Shown: piece by piece, positions 1-7,868 of the stretch
Layout: every line of letters begins with the position of its first letter
How positions within the stretch are numbered: the first letter of the stretch is position 1
From: Cupriavidus alkaliphilus
Lineage (GTDB): Bacteria; Pseudomonadota; Gammaproteobacteria; Burkholderiales; Burkholderiaceae
Direction: 5' to 3'
NCBI RefSeq assembly: GCF_900094595.1
Contig: NZ_FMAD01000003.1
Span: 124,001 to 188,000, forward strand
DNA length: 64,000 bases
Notes under the pieces: generated by a model
Database searches by the model: none
What the model was told of the DNA's origin: nothing
Seen by the model: only the letters and a program-made list of their open reading frames with translations
Program-made: the position numbers and the translations under genes

Positions 1-12
1 TAAAGGGCTCTC

Positions 13-18
13 TATAAT
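13..18 (+). promoter_or_regulatory. -10 box of tRNA-Val
   Basis: A perfect TATAAT lies 13 bases before the tRNA-Val gene, the expected place for a sigma-70 -10 element. The -35 region would fall at or before the window edge and cannot be judged. Confidence 0.6.
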
Positions 19-31
19 TCGCGCCTTCGCT

Positions 32-108
32 AGGCTCGTAGCTCAGCTGGTTAGAGCACCACCTTGACATGGTGGGGGTCGTTGGTTCGAGTCCAATCGA
101 GCCTACCA
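32..108 (+). tRNA. tRNA-Val (anticodon GAC)
   Basis: The acceptor stem AGGCTCG pairs with CGAGCCT, followed by discriminator A and an encoded CCA end. The D-loop (AGCTCAGCTGGTTAGAGC) and T-arm (GGTTCGAGTCC) are standard. The anticodon stem ACCTT/GGTGG region carries loop TTGACAT, giving anticodon GAC for valine. The total is 77 nt. It has its own -10 box and its own terminator, so it is a single-gene transcription unit. Confidence 0.95.
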
Positions 109-122
109 ACGCACAAGGGAAC

Positions 123-156
123 ACGGACGGTACGCAATCGCGCACCGTCCGTTTTT
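123..156 (+). terminator. Rho-independent terminator of tRNA-Val
   Basis: A 9-bp stem (ACGGACGGT at 123-131, ACCGTCCGT at 144-152) is followed by a T-rich run. It begins 15 bases after the CCA end, so it terminates the tRNA transcript and also separates it from the convergent CoA-transferase gene. Confidence 0.85.
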
Positions 157-172
157 CTTTTGCGGGTCCGCT

Positions 173-1324
173 TCAGGCGCCGATGCCGAACTCCGCCAGC
201 ACCGCCTCGGTATGCTGGCCAAGCCCCGGCGCATTCCCTGCCGGCCCGTCTCGTCCAGCCATGCCGGGCAGGTTGGCCCATGGCACCTCGCCTATCCCTG
301 CCAGCGGCAGCCGGCCGAACACGCCCGCCTGCGCGCACTGCGCACTCTGCAGCAGATCGCGCGCATGGCCGACGCGCGCGAACAGCACATCGTGCTCGGT
401 CAGCAGCGCCTCCCAGTGCGCCAGCGGCTGCGCGGCCAGCGCCTGCGCCACGCGCCGGCCCAGTTCCGCCGCGCGCGGCAGCCTGCCGGCACTGGTATGC
501 AGCGAGGCATCGGCAAGCCAGTCGTCGCACCCCAGCAGCGCGGCCAGCCGCAGGAACATCGCGTCGTTGAGCATGCTCAGGTACAGCGCGCCATCGGCCG
601 CCTCGAACAGCCCGGTCGGCGCGTTGGCCGCCGCCAGCTCGGCGTCGGGGAACATGGCATCGTCGACCATCAGGTAGGACTGCAGCGCGGCGCTGGTCTC
701 GAGCAGCGACAGCCGCACATGGCGGCCGCGGCCGCTGCGCGCGGCCTTGTACAACGCCGCCGACGCCTGCTGCGACGCGTACAGCCCGGTGGCCAGGTCG
801 ACCATGAAGAAGGCGATGCGGCGCGGCTGGCCAGCGGCGTCGCGATTCAGGTGCATCAGCCCGCTGTAGGCCTGCATGGTGGTATCCACCGCGGGCCGGT
901 TCGCCATCGGCCCCGCATGGCCGTAGCCCGAGATCGAGATATAGACCAGCGCCGGGTTGTGCGCGGCCAGGGCCTCGTAGCCGACGCCCATGCGCTCGGC
1001 CACGCCGGGACGAAAGTTCTGGATCACCACATCGGCGCGCTGCGCCAGCCGGCCGATGGCGGCCCGGCCGTCGGCGCTGCGCGCGTCCAGCACCACGCTT
1101 TCCTTGCCCGCGTTGCACGCGACCGCGATCGCGGTCTGGCCGGCGCGGATGCGCCCCATCTGCCGCGACCAGTCGCCGCCCGGCGGCTCCACCTTGATCA
1201 CGCGCGCGCCCTGCTGGCGCAGTATCAGCCCACAGTACGGGCCGGCGATGCCCTGGCTCAGGTCGAGCACGGTCAGGCCATCGAACATGGCATCGTCCGC
1301 GCTCGCCGCGGTTGCATCGTGCAT
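173..1324 (-). CDS. CaiB/BaiF family CoA-transferase
   Basis: A 383-residue member of the family III CoA-transferases, which move CoA between carboxylic acids through a conserved Asp. The N-terminal LSQGIAGPYCGLILRQQGARVIKVEPPGGD block is split by motif as VLDLSQGIAGPY and ARVIKVEPPGGD, both typical. A DTTMQAYSGLM segment carries the likely catalytic Asp. An open frame continues upstream, but the ATG chosen is preceded by GGAG 7 bases away. It is the last gene of an operon with an oxidoreductase and a Bug receptor, with a divergent LysR, so it probably activates the acid that the receptor binds. The substrate cannot be read from the sequence. Confidence 0.85.
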   Translation of the reverse strand: MHDATAASADDAMFDGLTVLDLSQGIAGPYCGLILRQQGARVIKVEPPGGDWSRQMGRIRAGQTAIAVACNAGKESVVLDARSADGRAAIGRLAQRADVVIQNFRPGVAERMGVGYEALAAHNPALVYISISGYGHAGPMANRPAVDTTMQAYSGLMHLNRDAAGQPRRIAFFMVDLATGLYASQQASAALYKAARSGRGRHVRLSLLETSAALQSYLMVDDAMFPDAELAAANAPTGLFEAADGALYLSMLNDAMFLRLAALLGCDDWLADASLHTSAGRLPRAAELGRRVAQALAAQPLAHWEALLTEHDVLFARVGHARDLLQSAQCAQAGVFGRLPLAGIGEVPWANLPGMAGRDGPAGNAPGLGQHTEAVLAEFGIGA

Positions 1325-1337
1325 AAGTTCGCTCCGT

Positions 1338-2366
1338 TCAGATATCCAGCATGACCTTGCCGATGGCGCGGCGCGACATGGTGGTGTCGACCGCGTCCAG
1401 CCAGTCGCGCAGCGCAAAGTGCTGCAGCACCGGTGGCGGCAGCCGGCCGCTGGCCGCTGCCTGCATGATCTCGCCGACCATGGCCTGCACGCGCGGCGCA
1501 AAGCGCCGGCGCTCGTCGGTCAGGCCCCAGCCGATGTAGTAGCCATAGTTGAAGCCGACCAGCGTCAGGTTCTTCACCAGCAGCAGGTTGGCCGGCACCG
1601 CCGGGATGCGGCCGCTGGCATAGCCGATCGACAGCAGCCGCGCGCCGGGCGCCGCGCAGCGCAGCGAGGCATCGAACAGGTCGCCGCCGACCGGGTCGAA
1701 CACCACGTCGGCGCCGCCGGCCGGGCACAGCGCCTTGACCGCCGCCGCCAGCGTGGCCGGGTCCGGCTCCAGCGCGTGCGCGGCGCCGTTGCGCAGCGCC
1801 GCCTCGCGCTTGGCCAGAGTGCTGGCGGTGGCGATCACGCGCGCGCCCATCAGCCTGCCCACCTGTACCGCTGCGGTGCCGAGCGCGCCGCTGGCGCCGT
1901 GGACCAGCATGGTGTCGCCCGGCTGCAGCGCCGCGCGCCACGCCAGCGCGGCCCACACCGTGCCGCAGGTGATGGGCAGCGCGGCGGCGTGCGCCAGCGG
2001 CAGCCCGTCGGGGACGGGATAAACGGTGTCGGCGGTGGCCACCGCTTCCTCGGCGATGCCGCCCCAGTCCAGCGCCGCGGCCACGCGCTGGCCCGGGCGC
2101 AGCTGCGTGACGTCGGGCGCCACTTCGATGATCTCGCCCGCGACCTCGGTGCCCGGCGTGAACGGCAGCGGCGGCTTGCGCTGGTACTTGCCGGACACGA
2201 ACAGGCTCAGCGCGAAGCCCACCCCGGCGTGCCGCACGCGGATGCGCACCTGGCCGGCCGCCAGCGGCCGGCGCGCGATGCGTTGCAGCGCCAGCTCGCT
2301 CCAGTGGCACCAGCGCGAACAGACCAATCCCTGGTAATCGTCGGCTTGCATCGGCGTCTGCGTCAT
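1338..2366 (-). CDS. NADPH:quinone reductase-like zinc-free oxidoreductase (MDR family)
   Basis: A 342-residue medium-chain dehydrogenase/reductase. It has a GroES-like N-terminal half (PLPFTPGTEVAGEI, then a GQRVAA loop) and a Rossmann half with MLVHGASGALGTAAVQVG, the nucleotide-binding loop of the quinone oxidoreductase/enoyl reductase branch. The Cys-rich structural zinc loop is absent. Its ATG overlaps the Bug-receptor stop (ATGA), showing translational coupling, and the CoA-transferase starts 13 bases after its stop. In this setting it most likely reduces an enoyl-CoA or enone intermediate, which is inference. Confidence 0.85.
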   Translation of the reverse strand: MTQTPMQADDYQGLVCSRWCHWSELALQRIARRPLAAGQVRIRVRHAGVGFALSLFVSGKYQRKPPLPFTPGTEVAGEIIEVAPDVTQLRPGQRVAAALDWGGIAEEAVATADTVYPVPDGLPLAHAAALPITCGTVWAALAWRAALQPGDTMLVHGASGALGTAAVQVGRLMGARVIATASTLAKREAALRNGAAHALEPDPATLAAAVKALCPAGGADVVFDPVGGDLFDASLRCAAPGARLLSIGYASGRIPAVPANLLLVKNLTLVGFNYGYYIGWGLTDERRRFAPRVQAMVGEIMQAAASGRLPPPVLQHFALRDWLDAVDTTMSRRAIGKVMLDI

Positions 2367-3370
2367 TCGAGCGTGATGCCGACATCGCGGATGATGCGGC
2401 TCCATTTGTCGCGGTCGTTCTTCATCACCGTGGCGAACGCCTCCGGCGTGCTGCCCACCGGCACCAGGTTCAGGTCCTGCATCTTCCTGGCGACTTCCGG
2501 CAGGCGCACGATGCGCGCGACCTCGCGCGACAGGGCGTCGACCCGCGCCCTGGGCACGCCGGCCGGGAACAGCAGGCCCATCCACGCATCCGGCTCGAAG
2601 CCCTGGTAGCCGGCCTCGCGGAAGGTCGGCACCTTGGGCAGCAAGGCCGAGCGCTCGGCGCCGGCAAGCGCCACCGGCACCAGCTTGCCGCCCTGCAGCA
2701 GCGGCATCGCCGTGCCCACGGCGATAAAGCCCAGCTTCACATGCCCCGCCGCGAGGTCGGTCGCCAGCGGCGCACCGCCCTTGTAGGCCACGTGCTCCAT
2801 CTGCAGGCCGGCCTCGCGCCTGAGCAGCTCGCCCAGGATATGCCCGGTGGTGCCGGCGCCGTAAGAGCCATATGGGTACTTGCCTGGATTGGCCTTGAGC
2901 AGCGCCACCACCTCCGGCAGCGTCCGCGCGGGAAAGTCCGGCGACACCGCCAGGATGGTGGACGAGATCGCCACCTCGCTGACCGGCGTGAAATCCGCGA
3001 TCGGGTCATAGCCGATGCCGCGGTACAGCGACGGGTTCTGCACGTGCGCGGTGAAGGTCAGCAGCGCGGTGTAGCCATCCTTGGCCGCCCTGGCGACATA
3101 CTTGGTGCCGGTCGTGGTGCCCGCGCCGGGCTTGTTGTCGACGATCACGGGCTGGCCCCAGCTCTTGGTCAGCTCCTGGCCGATCAGCCGCGCCACGGCG
3201 TCGTTGACGTTGCCCGCCACCGACGGCACCACGATGGTCAGCGGCCGCGACGGATAGGGTTCGGCAGGGGCGGGATCGGCGGCCGCGGCCGCGGCCGGCA
3301 TCACGGCGGGAACGGTGGCCAGCAATATGGCGGCCATGGCTGTGCGCAGCCACGCTGAACGGTATGGCAT
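2363..3370 (-). CDS. Bug-family (TctC-like) periplasmic solute-binding receptor
   Basis: A 335-residue exported receptor. The first 33 residues form a signal peptide (YRSAWLRTAMAAILLATVP, then an Ala-rich cleavage region). Mature features are PSRPLTIVVPSVAGNVNDAVARLIGQ, PVIVDNKPGAGTTTGT and a GYGAGTTGHILGELL-like loop, diagnostic of TctC/Bug proteins that bind carboxylates. AGGAG lies at proper spacing before the ATG. No TctAB membrane genes accompany it, as is usual for orphan Bug receptors in Burkholderiales. It is the first gene of an operon with the oxidoreductase and the CoA-transferase. Confidence 0.9.
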   Translation of the reverse strand: MPYRSAWLRTAMAAILLATVPAVMPAAAAAADPAPAEPYPSRPLTIVVPSVAGNVNDAVARLIGQELTKSWGQPVIVDNKPGAGTTTGTKYVARAAKDGYTALLTFTAHVQNPSLYRGIGYDPIADFTPVSEVAISSTILAVSPDFPARTLPEVVALLKANPGKYPYGSYGAGTTGHILGELLRREAGLQMEHVAYKGGAPLATDLAAGHVKLGFIAVGTAMPLLQGGKLVPVALAGAERSALLPKVPTFREAGYQGFEPDAWMGLLFPAGVPRARVDALSREVARIVRLPEVARKMQDLNLVPVGSTPEAFATVMKNDRDKWSRIIRDVGITLE

Positions 3371-3519
3371 CGATGGGTCTCCTGTCTGGCTCCCTTCTGT
3401 AGTGCCCGCCGCAGTGTCCACTGCAGTGCGATGCGCGAGGGATGCCACGCAGTCTAGGCCAGCGTCCGGGCCGGCGCGATTCCCGCGCGGCGCGAGCCAA
3501 GTCCTGCCAGGCATGGCGC

Positions 3520-3525
3520 TACAAT
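3520..3525 (+). promoter_or_regulatory. -10 box TACAAT of the LysR gene
   Basis: The string GCTACAAT recurs before several genes in this window (also at 22029 and, on the minus strand, before tsaB). Here the TACAAT overlaps the first possible ATG of the LysR gene. If it is the true -10, transcription starts near 3532 and the ATG at 3524 cannot be used. Confidence 0.45.
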
Positions 3526-3553
3526 GGCCCGCACCCCCAGCGCCATCCCGCCC

Positions 3554-4453
3554 ATGCGATTCGAGGATCTAGAAGCCTTCCTGGTCGTGATCGACCAGGG
3601 CAACCTGCACCGCGCCGCCGAGACCCTGGGCATGACCCAGTCCGGGCTGTCCAAGACCCTGGCGCGGCTGGAAGGCGAAGCCGGCATGCCCTTGTTCGAG
3701 CGCACCCCGCGCGGGCTGGTGCCGACCGGCGCGGGCCGCACCCTGGCCGCCCATGCGCGCCGGATCTCGCTGGCCGCCGGCGACATGCGCAGCGAACTGG
3801 CCGAGCAGCGCGCGGCGCGCGCAGGCACGGTGCGCCTGGGCGCGATCCCCTACCTGCTGCCGTCGCTGCTGTCGCCGCTGCTGGCGCGCTTCTTCCTGAG
3901 CCGGCCGCTGGCCACGTTCTCGATCGAGACCCACCTGAGCGCGCGCCTGATGGCGATGCTGCAGAACGGCGAGGCCGACCTGATCCTCGCTGCGCGCCCC
4001 GCCAGCGTGCCGGCGGAGGTTGCCTGGCTGCCGCTCGGGCCGCTCAGCATGCAGATCGTGTGCCGCAGCGCCCATCCGCGCCGCGACGGCTTTCGCACCC
4101 TGGCCGACCTTGCCGGCGAACGCTGGGTGGTGCCGGCCAGTTCGCTGTACCTGCGCCAATGGCTGGAACAACGGTTTACCGCGGTCGGGCTGCCGCCGCC
4201 GCGCGTGGCGGTGGAAAGCACGGCGTCGCCGGTCGCCTTCGGCGAGTTGCTGCGGCACTCGGACCTGCTCGGGATCATGCCGCCGCGCATGCTGCGCCAG
4301 GCCGAGGGCCAAGGACTGGCCGCGATCGACGCCCCGGGCACGTCGTGGCAGCACGAACTGGCGGTGCTGTGGCGCGCCGACGGCTACCTGTCGCCGATCT
4401 GCCAGGACTTCCGCGATGCCGTGGTGACGTGGTGCGAAGAGATGGCGTTGTAA
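3554..4453 (+). CDS. LysR-family transcriptional regulator
   Basis: A 299-residue LysR-type regulator. An N-terminal winged helix (MRFEDLEAFLVVIDQGNLHRAAETLGMTQ, split here as FEDLEAFLVVIDQGNLHRAA and TLGMTQSGLSKTLARLE) precedes a substrate-binding domain. The frame is open from an ATG at 3524, but that ATG sits in a TACAAT promoter box and LysR proteins normally begin with the MRFEDLEAF-like segment, so I place the start at 3554. It is divergent from the Bug/oxidoreductase/CoA-transferase operon across about 180 bases and probably controls it in response to that pathway's substrate. Confidence 0.85.
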   Translation: MRFEDLEAFLVVIDQGNLHRAAETLGMTQSGLSKTLARLEGEAGMPLFERTPRGLVPTGAGRTLAAHARRISLAAGDMRSELAEQRAARAGTVRLGAIPYLLPSLLSPLLARFFLSRPLATFSIETHLSARLMAMLQNGEADLILAARPASVPAEVAWLPLGPLSMQIVCRSAHPRRDGFRTLADLAGERWVVPASSLYLRQWLEQRFTAVGLPPPRVAVESTASPVAFGELLRHSDLLGIMPPRMLRQAEGQGLAAIDAPGTSWQHELAVLWRADGYLSPICQDFRDAVVTWCEEMAL

Positions 4454-4466
4454 GCCGCCGAGCGGA

Positions 4467-5429
4467 TCAGGGCACCCACCAGTAACGCGTGACGTGGAAG
4501 AACACCGGCGCGGCGAACACCACCGAGTCGAGCCGGTCGAGCATGCCGCCGTGGCCCTGGATCATGTGGCCCCAGTCCTTGATGCCGCGGTCGCGCTTGA
4601 TCGCCGACATCACCAGGCCGCCGAGGAAGCCCATCAGCGCGATCACCAGCGCGATCGCGCCGGCCTGCCACGGCGAGAACGGCGTGATCCACCACAGCGC
4701 CGCGCCCAGCGCGGTGGCGCTGGCGACGCCGCCGAGAAAGCCCTCGACGGTCTTGGACGGCGACAGCAGCGGCGCGATCTTGCGCTTGCCGCACAGCTTG
4801 CCCCACACGTACTGCAGCACGTCGCTGCCCTGCACCACGATCACCAGGAAGGCGATCAGCAGCAGGTTGCGCCCGTCGAAGCCCGGGATCGGCAGCGTCA
4901 GCAGCGCCGGCACGTGCGAAATGCAGAACACGCACACCATCACCGCCCACTGCACCCCGGCGCAGCGCTCCAGGAAGCGCGTGGTCTCGGACGACAGCGC
5001 CGCCAGGATCGGCAGCACCAGGAAGGCATAGACCGGAATCAGGATCGAGAACATGCCGTACCAGCCGATATAGACCAGCACGTACTGCAGCGGCAGGAAC
5101 ACGAAGAACGCGGCGACGATGGCGCGATGGTCACCGCGCCGCGTGGTGGTGATGGTGACGAACTCGCGCAGCGCAAAGAACGACAGCAGGTAGAACAGCA
5201 CGATCACCGCGGTGCGCCCCAGCGCAAACGCCACGCCCATGATGCCGATCATCCACCACCAGGCCCAGACGCGCTGCGCCAGGTTGTCGATCACCGCGTG
5301 CTGGCCGCCGCCCGCGACGCGCCAGCGCAGCAGCGCGGTCACGGTGGAAGCGAGCAGCAGCACGCCGAACAGGCCGCCGAACAGCAGCCAGGTCTCGCGG
5401 CTCCAATGCAGGGTGGGCATGGCGTTCAT
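4467..5429 (-). CDS. Phosphatidate cytidylyltransferase-like protein (CdsA/YnbB family)
   Basis: A 320-residue membrane protein predicted to make CDP-diacylglycerol from CTP and phosphatidic acid. It has about eight hydrophobic helices, and residues 275-299 match the CdsA signature: SAIKRDRGIKDW, then HGGMLDR with its catalytic Asp residues intact. ATGA couples it to the acyltransferase upstream; a second ATG three codons in is also possible. It is the last gene of the ynb-like lipid operon and is convergent with the LysR gene. Housekeeping cdsA usually lies beside dxr and uppS, so this is probably a specialised paralogue equivalent to E. coli YnbB. Confidence 0.85.
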   Translation of the reverse strand: MNAMPTLHWSRETWLLFGGLFGVLLLASTVTALLRWRVAGGGQHAVIDNLAQRVWAWWWMIGIMGVAFALGRTAVIVLFYLLSFFALREFVTITTTRRGDHRAIVAAFFVFLPLQYVLVYIGWYGMFSILIPVYAFLVLPILAALSSETTRFLERCAGVQWAVMVCVFCISHVPALLTLPIPGFDGRNLLLIAFLVIVVQGSDVLQYVWGKLCGKRKIAPLLSPSKTVEGFLGGVASATALGAALWWITPFSPWQAGAIALVIALMGFLGGLVMSAIKRDRGIKDWGHMIQGHGGMLDRLDSVVFAAPVFFHVTRYWWVP

Positions 5430-6052
5430 TCCAGTTCCGGGGCAAGCGCGAGCAGGCCCGCGCGGCAGCGCGCAAGGAACGCATCCTTGCTGTCGTCGGC
5501 GGCCAGCCGCAACGGCTGGCCGAAGGTCACGGTGCACAGCAGCGGCACCGGCACCACTTCGCCCTTGGGCATCACGCGGTTCAGGTTGTCGATCCACACC
5601 GGCACGAACTCGAGCGCCGGGCAGGCCCGCGCCAGGTGGTAGATGCCGCTCTTGAACGGCAGCAGGCGCGCGTCGGTGGTATTGCGTGTGCCTTCGGGAA
5701 ACAGGATCAGCGAATCGCCCGCCGCCAGCGCGGCGTGCATCAGCGCCACCGGGTCGCTGCCGGGCTCGCTGCGGGTACGGTCGATCAGCAGCGCGCGGAA
5801 CACGTCGCGGCCGATAAAGCGGCGCAGCGGCGACTTCTGCCAGTAATCGGCGCCCGCCACCGGCCGCGTCACCGTGCGCAGGGCGGGCGGCAGGCAACCC
5901 CAGATCAGCACGAAATCGCCGTGGCTGCTGTGGTTGGCAAAGTAGACGCGCTGCACCGCGGCCGGGATGCAGCCCTGCCAGTTGGCGCGCATGCCCGTCA
6001 GCAGCCGGGCGAAGACGATGATGGCGCGCGCGGTGGCGCGGGCAAGCCACAT
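5426..6052 (-). CDS. 1-acyl-sn-glycerol-3-phosphate acyltransferase (PlsC-like)
   Basis: A 208-residue membrane-associated acyltransferase. The catalytic HX4D motif is at 41-46 (HSSHGD) and the glycerolphosphate-binding FPEGTR motif at 118-123, both intact. An N-terminal hydrophobic segment (about 8-20) likely anchors it. It would acylate lysophosphatidic acid to phosphatidic acid, the substrate of the CdsA-like enzyme whose start codon overlaps its stop. E. coli ynbABCD has no such gene, so this operon adds the acyl-transfer step. Confidence 0.87.
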   Translation of the reverse strand: MWLARATARAIIVFARLLTGMRANWQGCIPAAVQRVYFANHSSHGDFVLIWGCLPPALRTVTRPVAGADYWQKSPLRRFIGRDVFRALLIDRTRSEPGSDPVALMHAALAAGDSLILFPEGTRNTTDARLLPFKSGIYHLARACPALEFVPVWIDNLNRVMPKGEVVPVPLLCTVTFGQPLRLAADDSKDAFLARCRAGLLALAPELE

Positions 6053-6058
6053 GGTTGG

Positions 6059-6502
6059 TTACCTCAGGATCAGCGATAGCAAGGCCAGCAGCAGCTGGCA
6101 CACGGTCAGCACGGCGCTGGCGCGCACCAGGCGCAGCGCGCCGCGGGCACGTTCGGTCAAGGGGCGCGCGGCACGCCCGGCGGGCATCCAGCCCAGTTCG
6201 AGCAGCGCGGCATCGAGTCTGGCCAGGCCGGGCTGGTCCGACGCGCCGGCGGCGAGCGCACCGAACAGGCGATGGTCGATCGCGACGCGCAGCAGCAGCC
6301 AGAGCTGGGGCAGCGCTAGCAGCAACGCCAGCGCCGCCGGCCAGCGCGAGATCGCGTTGCCCGCGCCCAGCCACGCCGCCAGCATGCCGAACGCCACTCC
6401 GGCCGCGCCGATCCACGCGGCCCCCGCGAGCGCGCCCGTCACCGCGTGCGCAATCCAGGCGTCGGTACCTTGTACGAACTCAGCGGCCCGGTCAGCGGCC
6501 AT
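6059..6502 (-). CDS. Small integral membrane protein of the ynb-like operon
   Basis: A 147-residue protein I do not recognise. It has three hydrophobic stretches: about residues 23-46 (Ala/Gly-rich), about 51-72 (ALALLLALPQLWLLLRVAI), and a C-terminal one ending LLLALLSLILR. A soluble linker lies between the second and third. The start chosen (MAADRAAEF) overlaps the end of the upstream phosphatase gene by 11 bases, and the acyltransferase begins 6 bases after its stop, so it is embedded in the operon. A role as an accessory subunit or lipid carrier partner is only inference. Confidence 0.7.
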   Translation of the reverse strand: MAADRAAEFVQGTDAWIAHAVTGALAGAAWIGAAGVAFGMLAAWLGAGNAISRWPAALALLLALPQLWLLLRVAIDHRLFGALAAGASDQPGLARLDAALLELGWMPAGRAARPLTERARGALRLVRASAVLTVCQLLLALLSLILR

Positions 6503-7868
6503 CGCCAGGCTCCTCGGCAGCGGCACGATCCAGGCAACGCTGCAGCGCTTCGACATGCTCGGAGCCGAGCACCACCGCCGGCCGATGCTGGCGCAGTGCC
6601 GCCAGCGCGGCGCCGGCATCGCGCAGCCCCTGCCGCCGCGCCAGCCACGCCGCCGCCGCCAGCGCGCTGCGCGAATAGCCCAGCGCACAGCTGACCAGCA
6701 CGCCGCGTCCCTGCCGCTGCCAGGCGTCGAGCTGCGCCACCGCCTGCGCCAGCTGCTGCGGCGTCGGCACGGTCAGGTCCAGCACGGGTATGCAGCGATA
6801 GGCGAGTCCGGGCGCCGCGGCCGCGCGCGGCAGCTCGGCGCTGAGGTCAAGCACGGCATCCGCACCGAGCGCGCGCAGCTCGGAGCGCGTCGGAAAGCGG
6901 CCCACCCAGACACCCGGCGCGATCGCGCTGGCCTGCGGCGCGCGCCGCGTCCACCAGCGTGAGTTGAGGAAGGCGCCCAGCAGGTAAGGCGCGAGCACCC
7001 AGCGCGCGGCCGGCGCCATCTTGCCGTCGGCATCCTTCTGGAACCACGCCGGCGCCGCCAGCGCGTAGATGCGCGCCACGCAGGCCAGCGCCAGCGCGGC
7101 CCACAACAGCAGGAACGCCAGCGTCACCGATGCCCCCACCGCCAGCACCGCGCACAGCAGCGCCACCAGCGCGCCCACGCCGTAGCGGCGCGACAGCTGC
7201 CGCGAGCGCGCATCGGGCGCTCCGGCCGCGGCTGAGGGCAGCTGCATCGGCAACAGGTAAACGCACAGCCAGCCCACCAGCGCGCCGGTGGGCACGTCGA
7301 TCAGGTGATGCTGCCAGGTGGTCAGCACCGAGATCCCGATCAGCGCAAACCAGCCGTGCAGCAGCCAGCGCCAGCCGCCGCGCAGGTGCGCCGCGAAGGC
7401 GACCCACAGGATTACCAGCAGGCTGATATGCAGCGACGGCGCCTGGTTGAACGGCAGGTCGAAGCCGCCCAGCAGCGTGAACAGCTGGCCCGGCAGGCCG
7501 TCGGCAGCGGGCCGCGCAAAGCTGAAGCGCAGCGGGAAAGCGATAAAGCACGCCACCGACACCAGTTGCGCCAGCACCAGCCGCTTCACGTGCGTCAGCA
7601 GCGTCGCGCGGCTGCGCCACAGGAAGAACGAGATGCCATACAGCAGGTCGATCGACCAGTACGGCACGATGGTCCAGGGCAGGAACGGAATGCCCCGCTC
7701 CCATTCGAAGTGAAACGACGGCACGTCGGCGCGCTGGCTCGCCAGCCAGTTGGCGAAGCCATAGCTGGAAAAGAAGAACGCGCCGGCCAGCGCCAGCAGC
7801 AGGCACGCCAGGCCCCACGGCCGCCGCGCATGCACCGCGGCGCCGGCCTGCGTCGGCACCGTGCTCAT
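6492..7868 (-). CDS. PAP2-type lipid phosphatase fused to a dual-specificity phosphatase domain (YnbD-like)
   Basis: A 458-residue two-domain protein. The N-terminal half has several membrane helices with PAP2 motifs at about 144-147 (PSLH) and 187-191 (HHLID), as in phosphatidate phosphatases. The C-terminal part holds a cysteine phosphatase loop CX5R (CALGYSR, C394 to R400) of the dual-specificity type. This is the architecture of E. coli YnbD. ATGA overlaps couple it to the hydrolase-methyltransferase gene. It probably dephosphorylates a phospholipid intermediate such as phosphatidic acid or a phosphatidylglycerophosphate-like product. Confidence 0.85.
   Translation of the reverse strand: MSTVPTQAGAAVHARRPWGLACLLLALAGAFFFSSYGFANWLASQRADVPSFHFEWERGIPFLPWTIVPYWSIDLLYGISFFLWRSRATLLTHVKRLVLAQLVSVACFIAFPLRFSFARPAADGLPGQLFTLLGGFDLPFNQAPSLHISLLVILWVAFAAHLRGGWRWLLHGWFALIGISVLTTWQHHLIDVPTGALVGWLCVYLLPMQLPSAAAGAPDARSRQLSRRYGVGALVALLCAVLAVGASVTLAFLLLWAALALACVARIYALAAPAWFQKDADGKMAPAARWVLAPYLLGAFLNSRWWTRRAPQASAIAPGVWVGRFPTRSELRALGADAVLDLSAELPRAAAAPGLAYRCIPVLDLTVPTPQQLAQAVAQLDAWQRQGRGVLVSCALGYSRSALAAAAWLARRQGLRDAGAALAALRQHRPAVVLGSEHVEALQRCLDRAAAEEPGDGR

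Noticed and set aside
32..108. tRNA-Val as an integration site
   Set aside because: No integrase, no duplicated tRNA 3' end and no shift in gene type follow; the next genes are ordinary metabolic ones.
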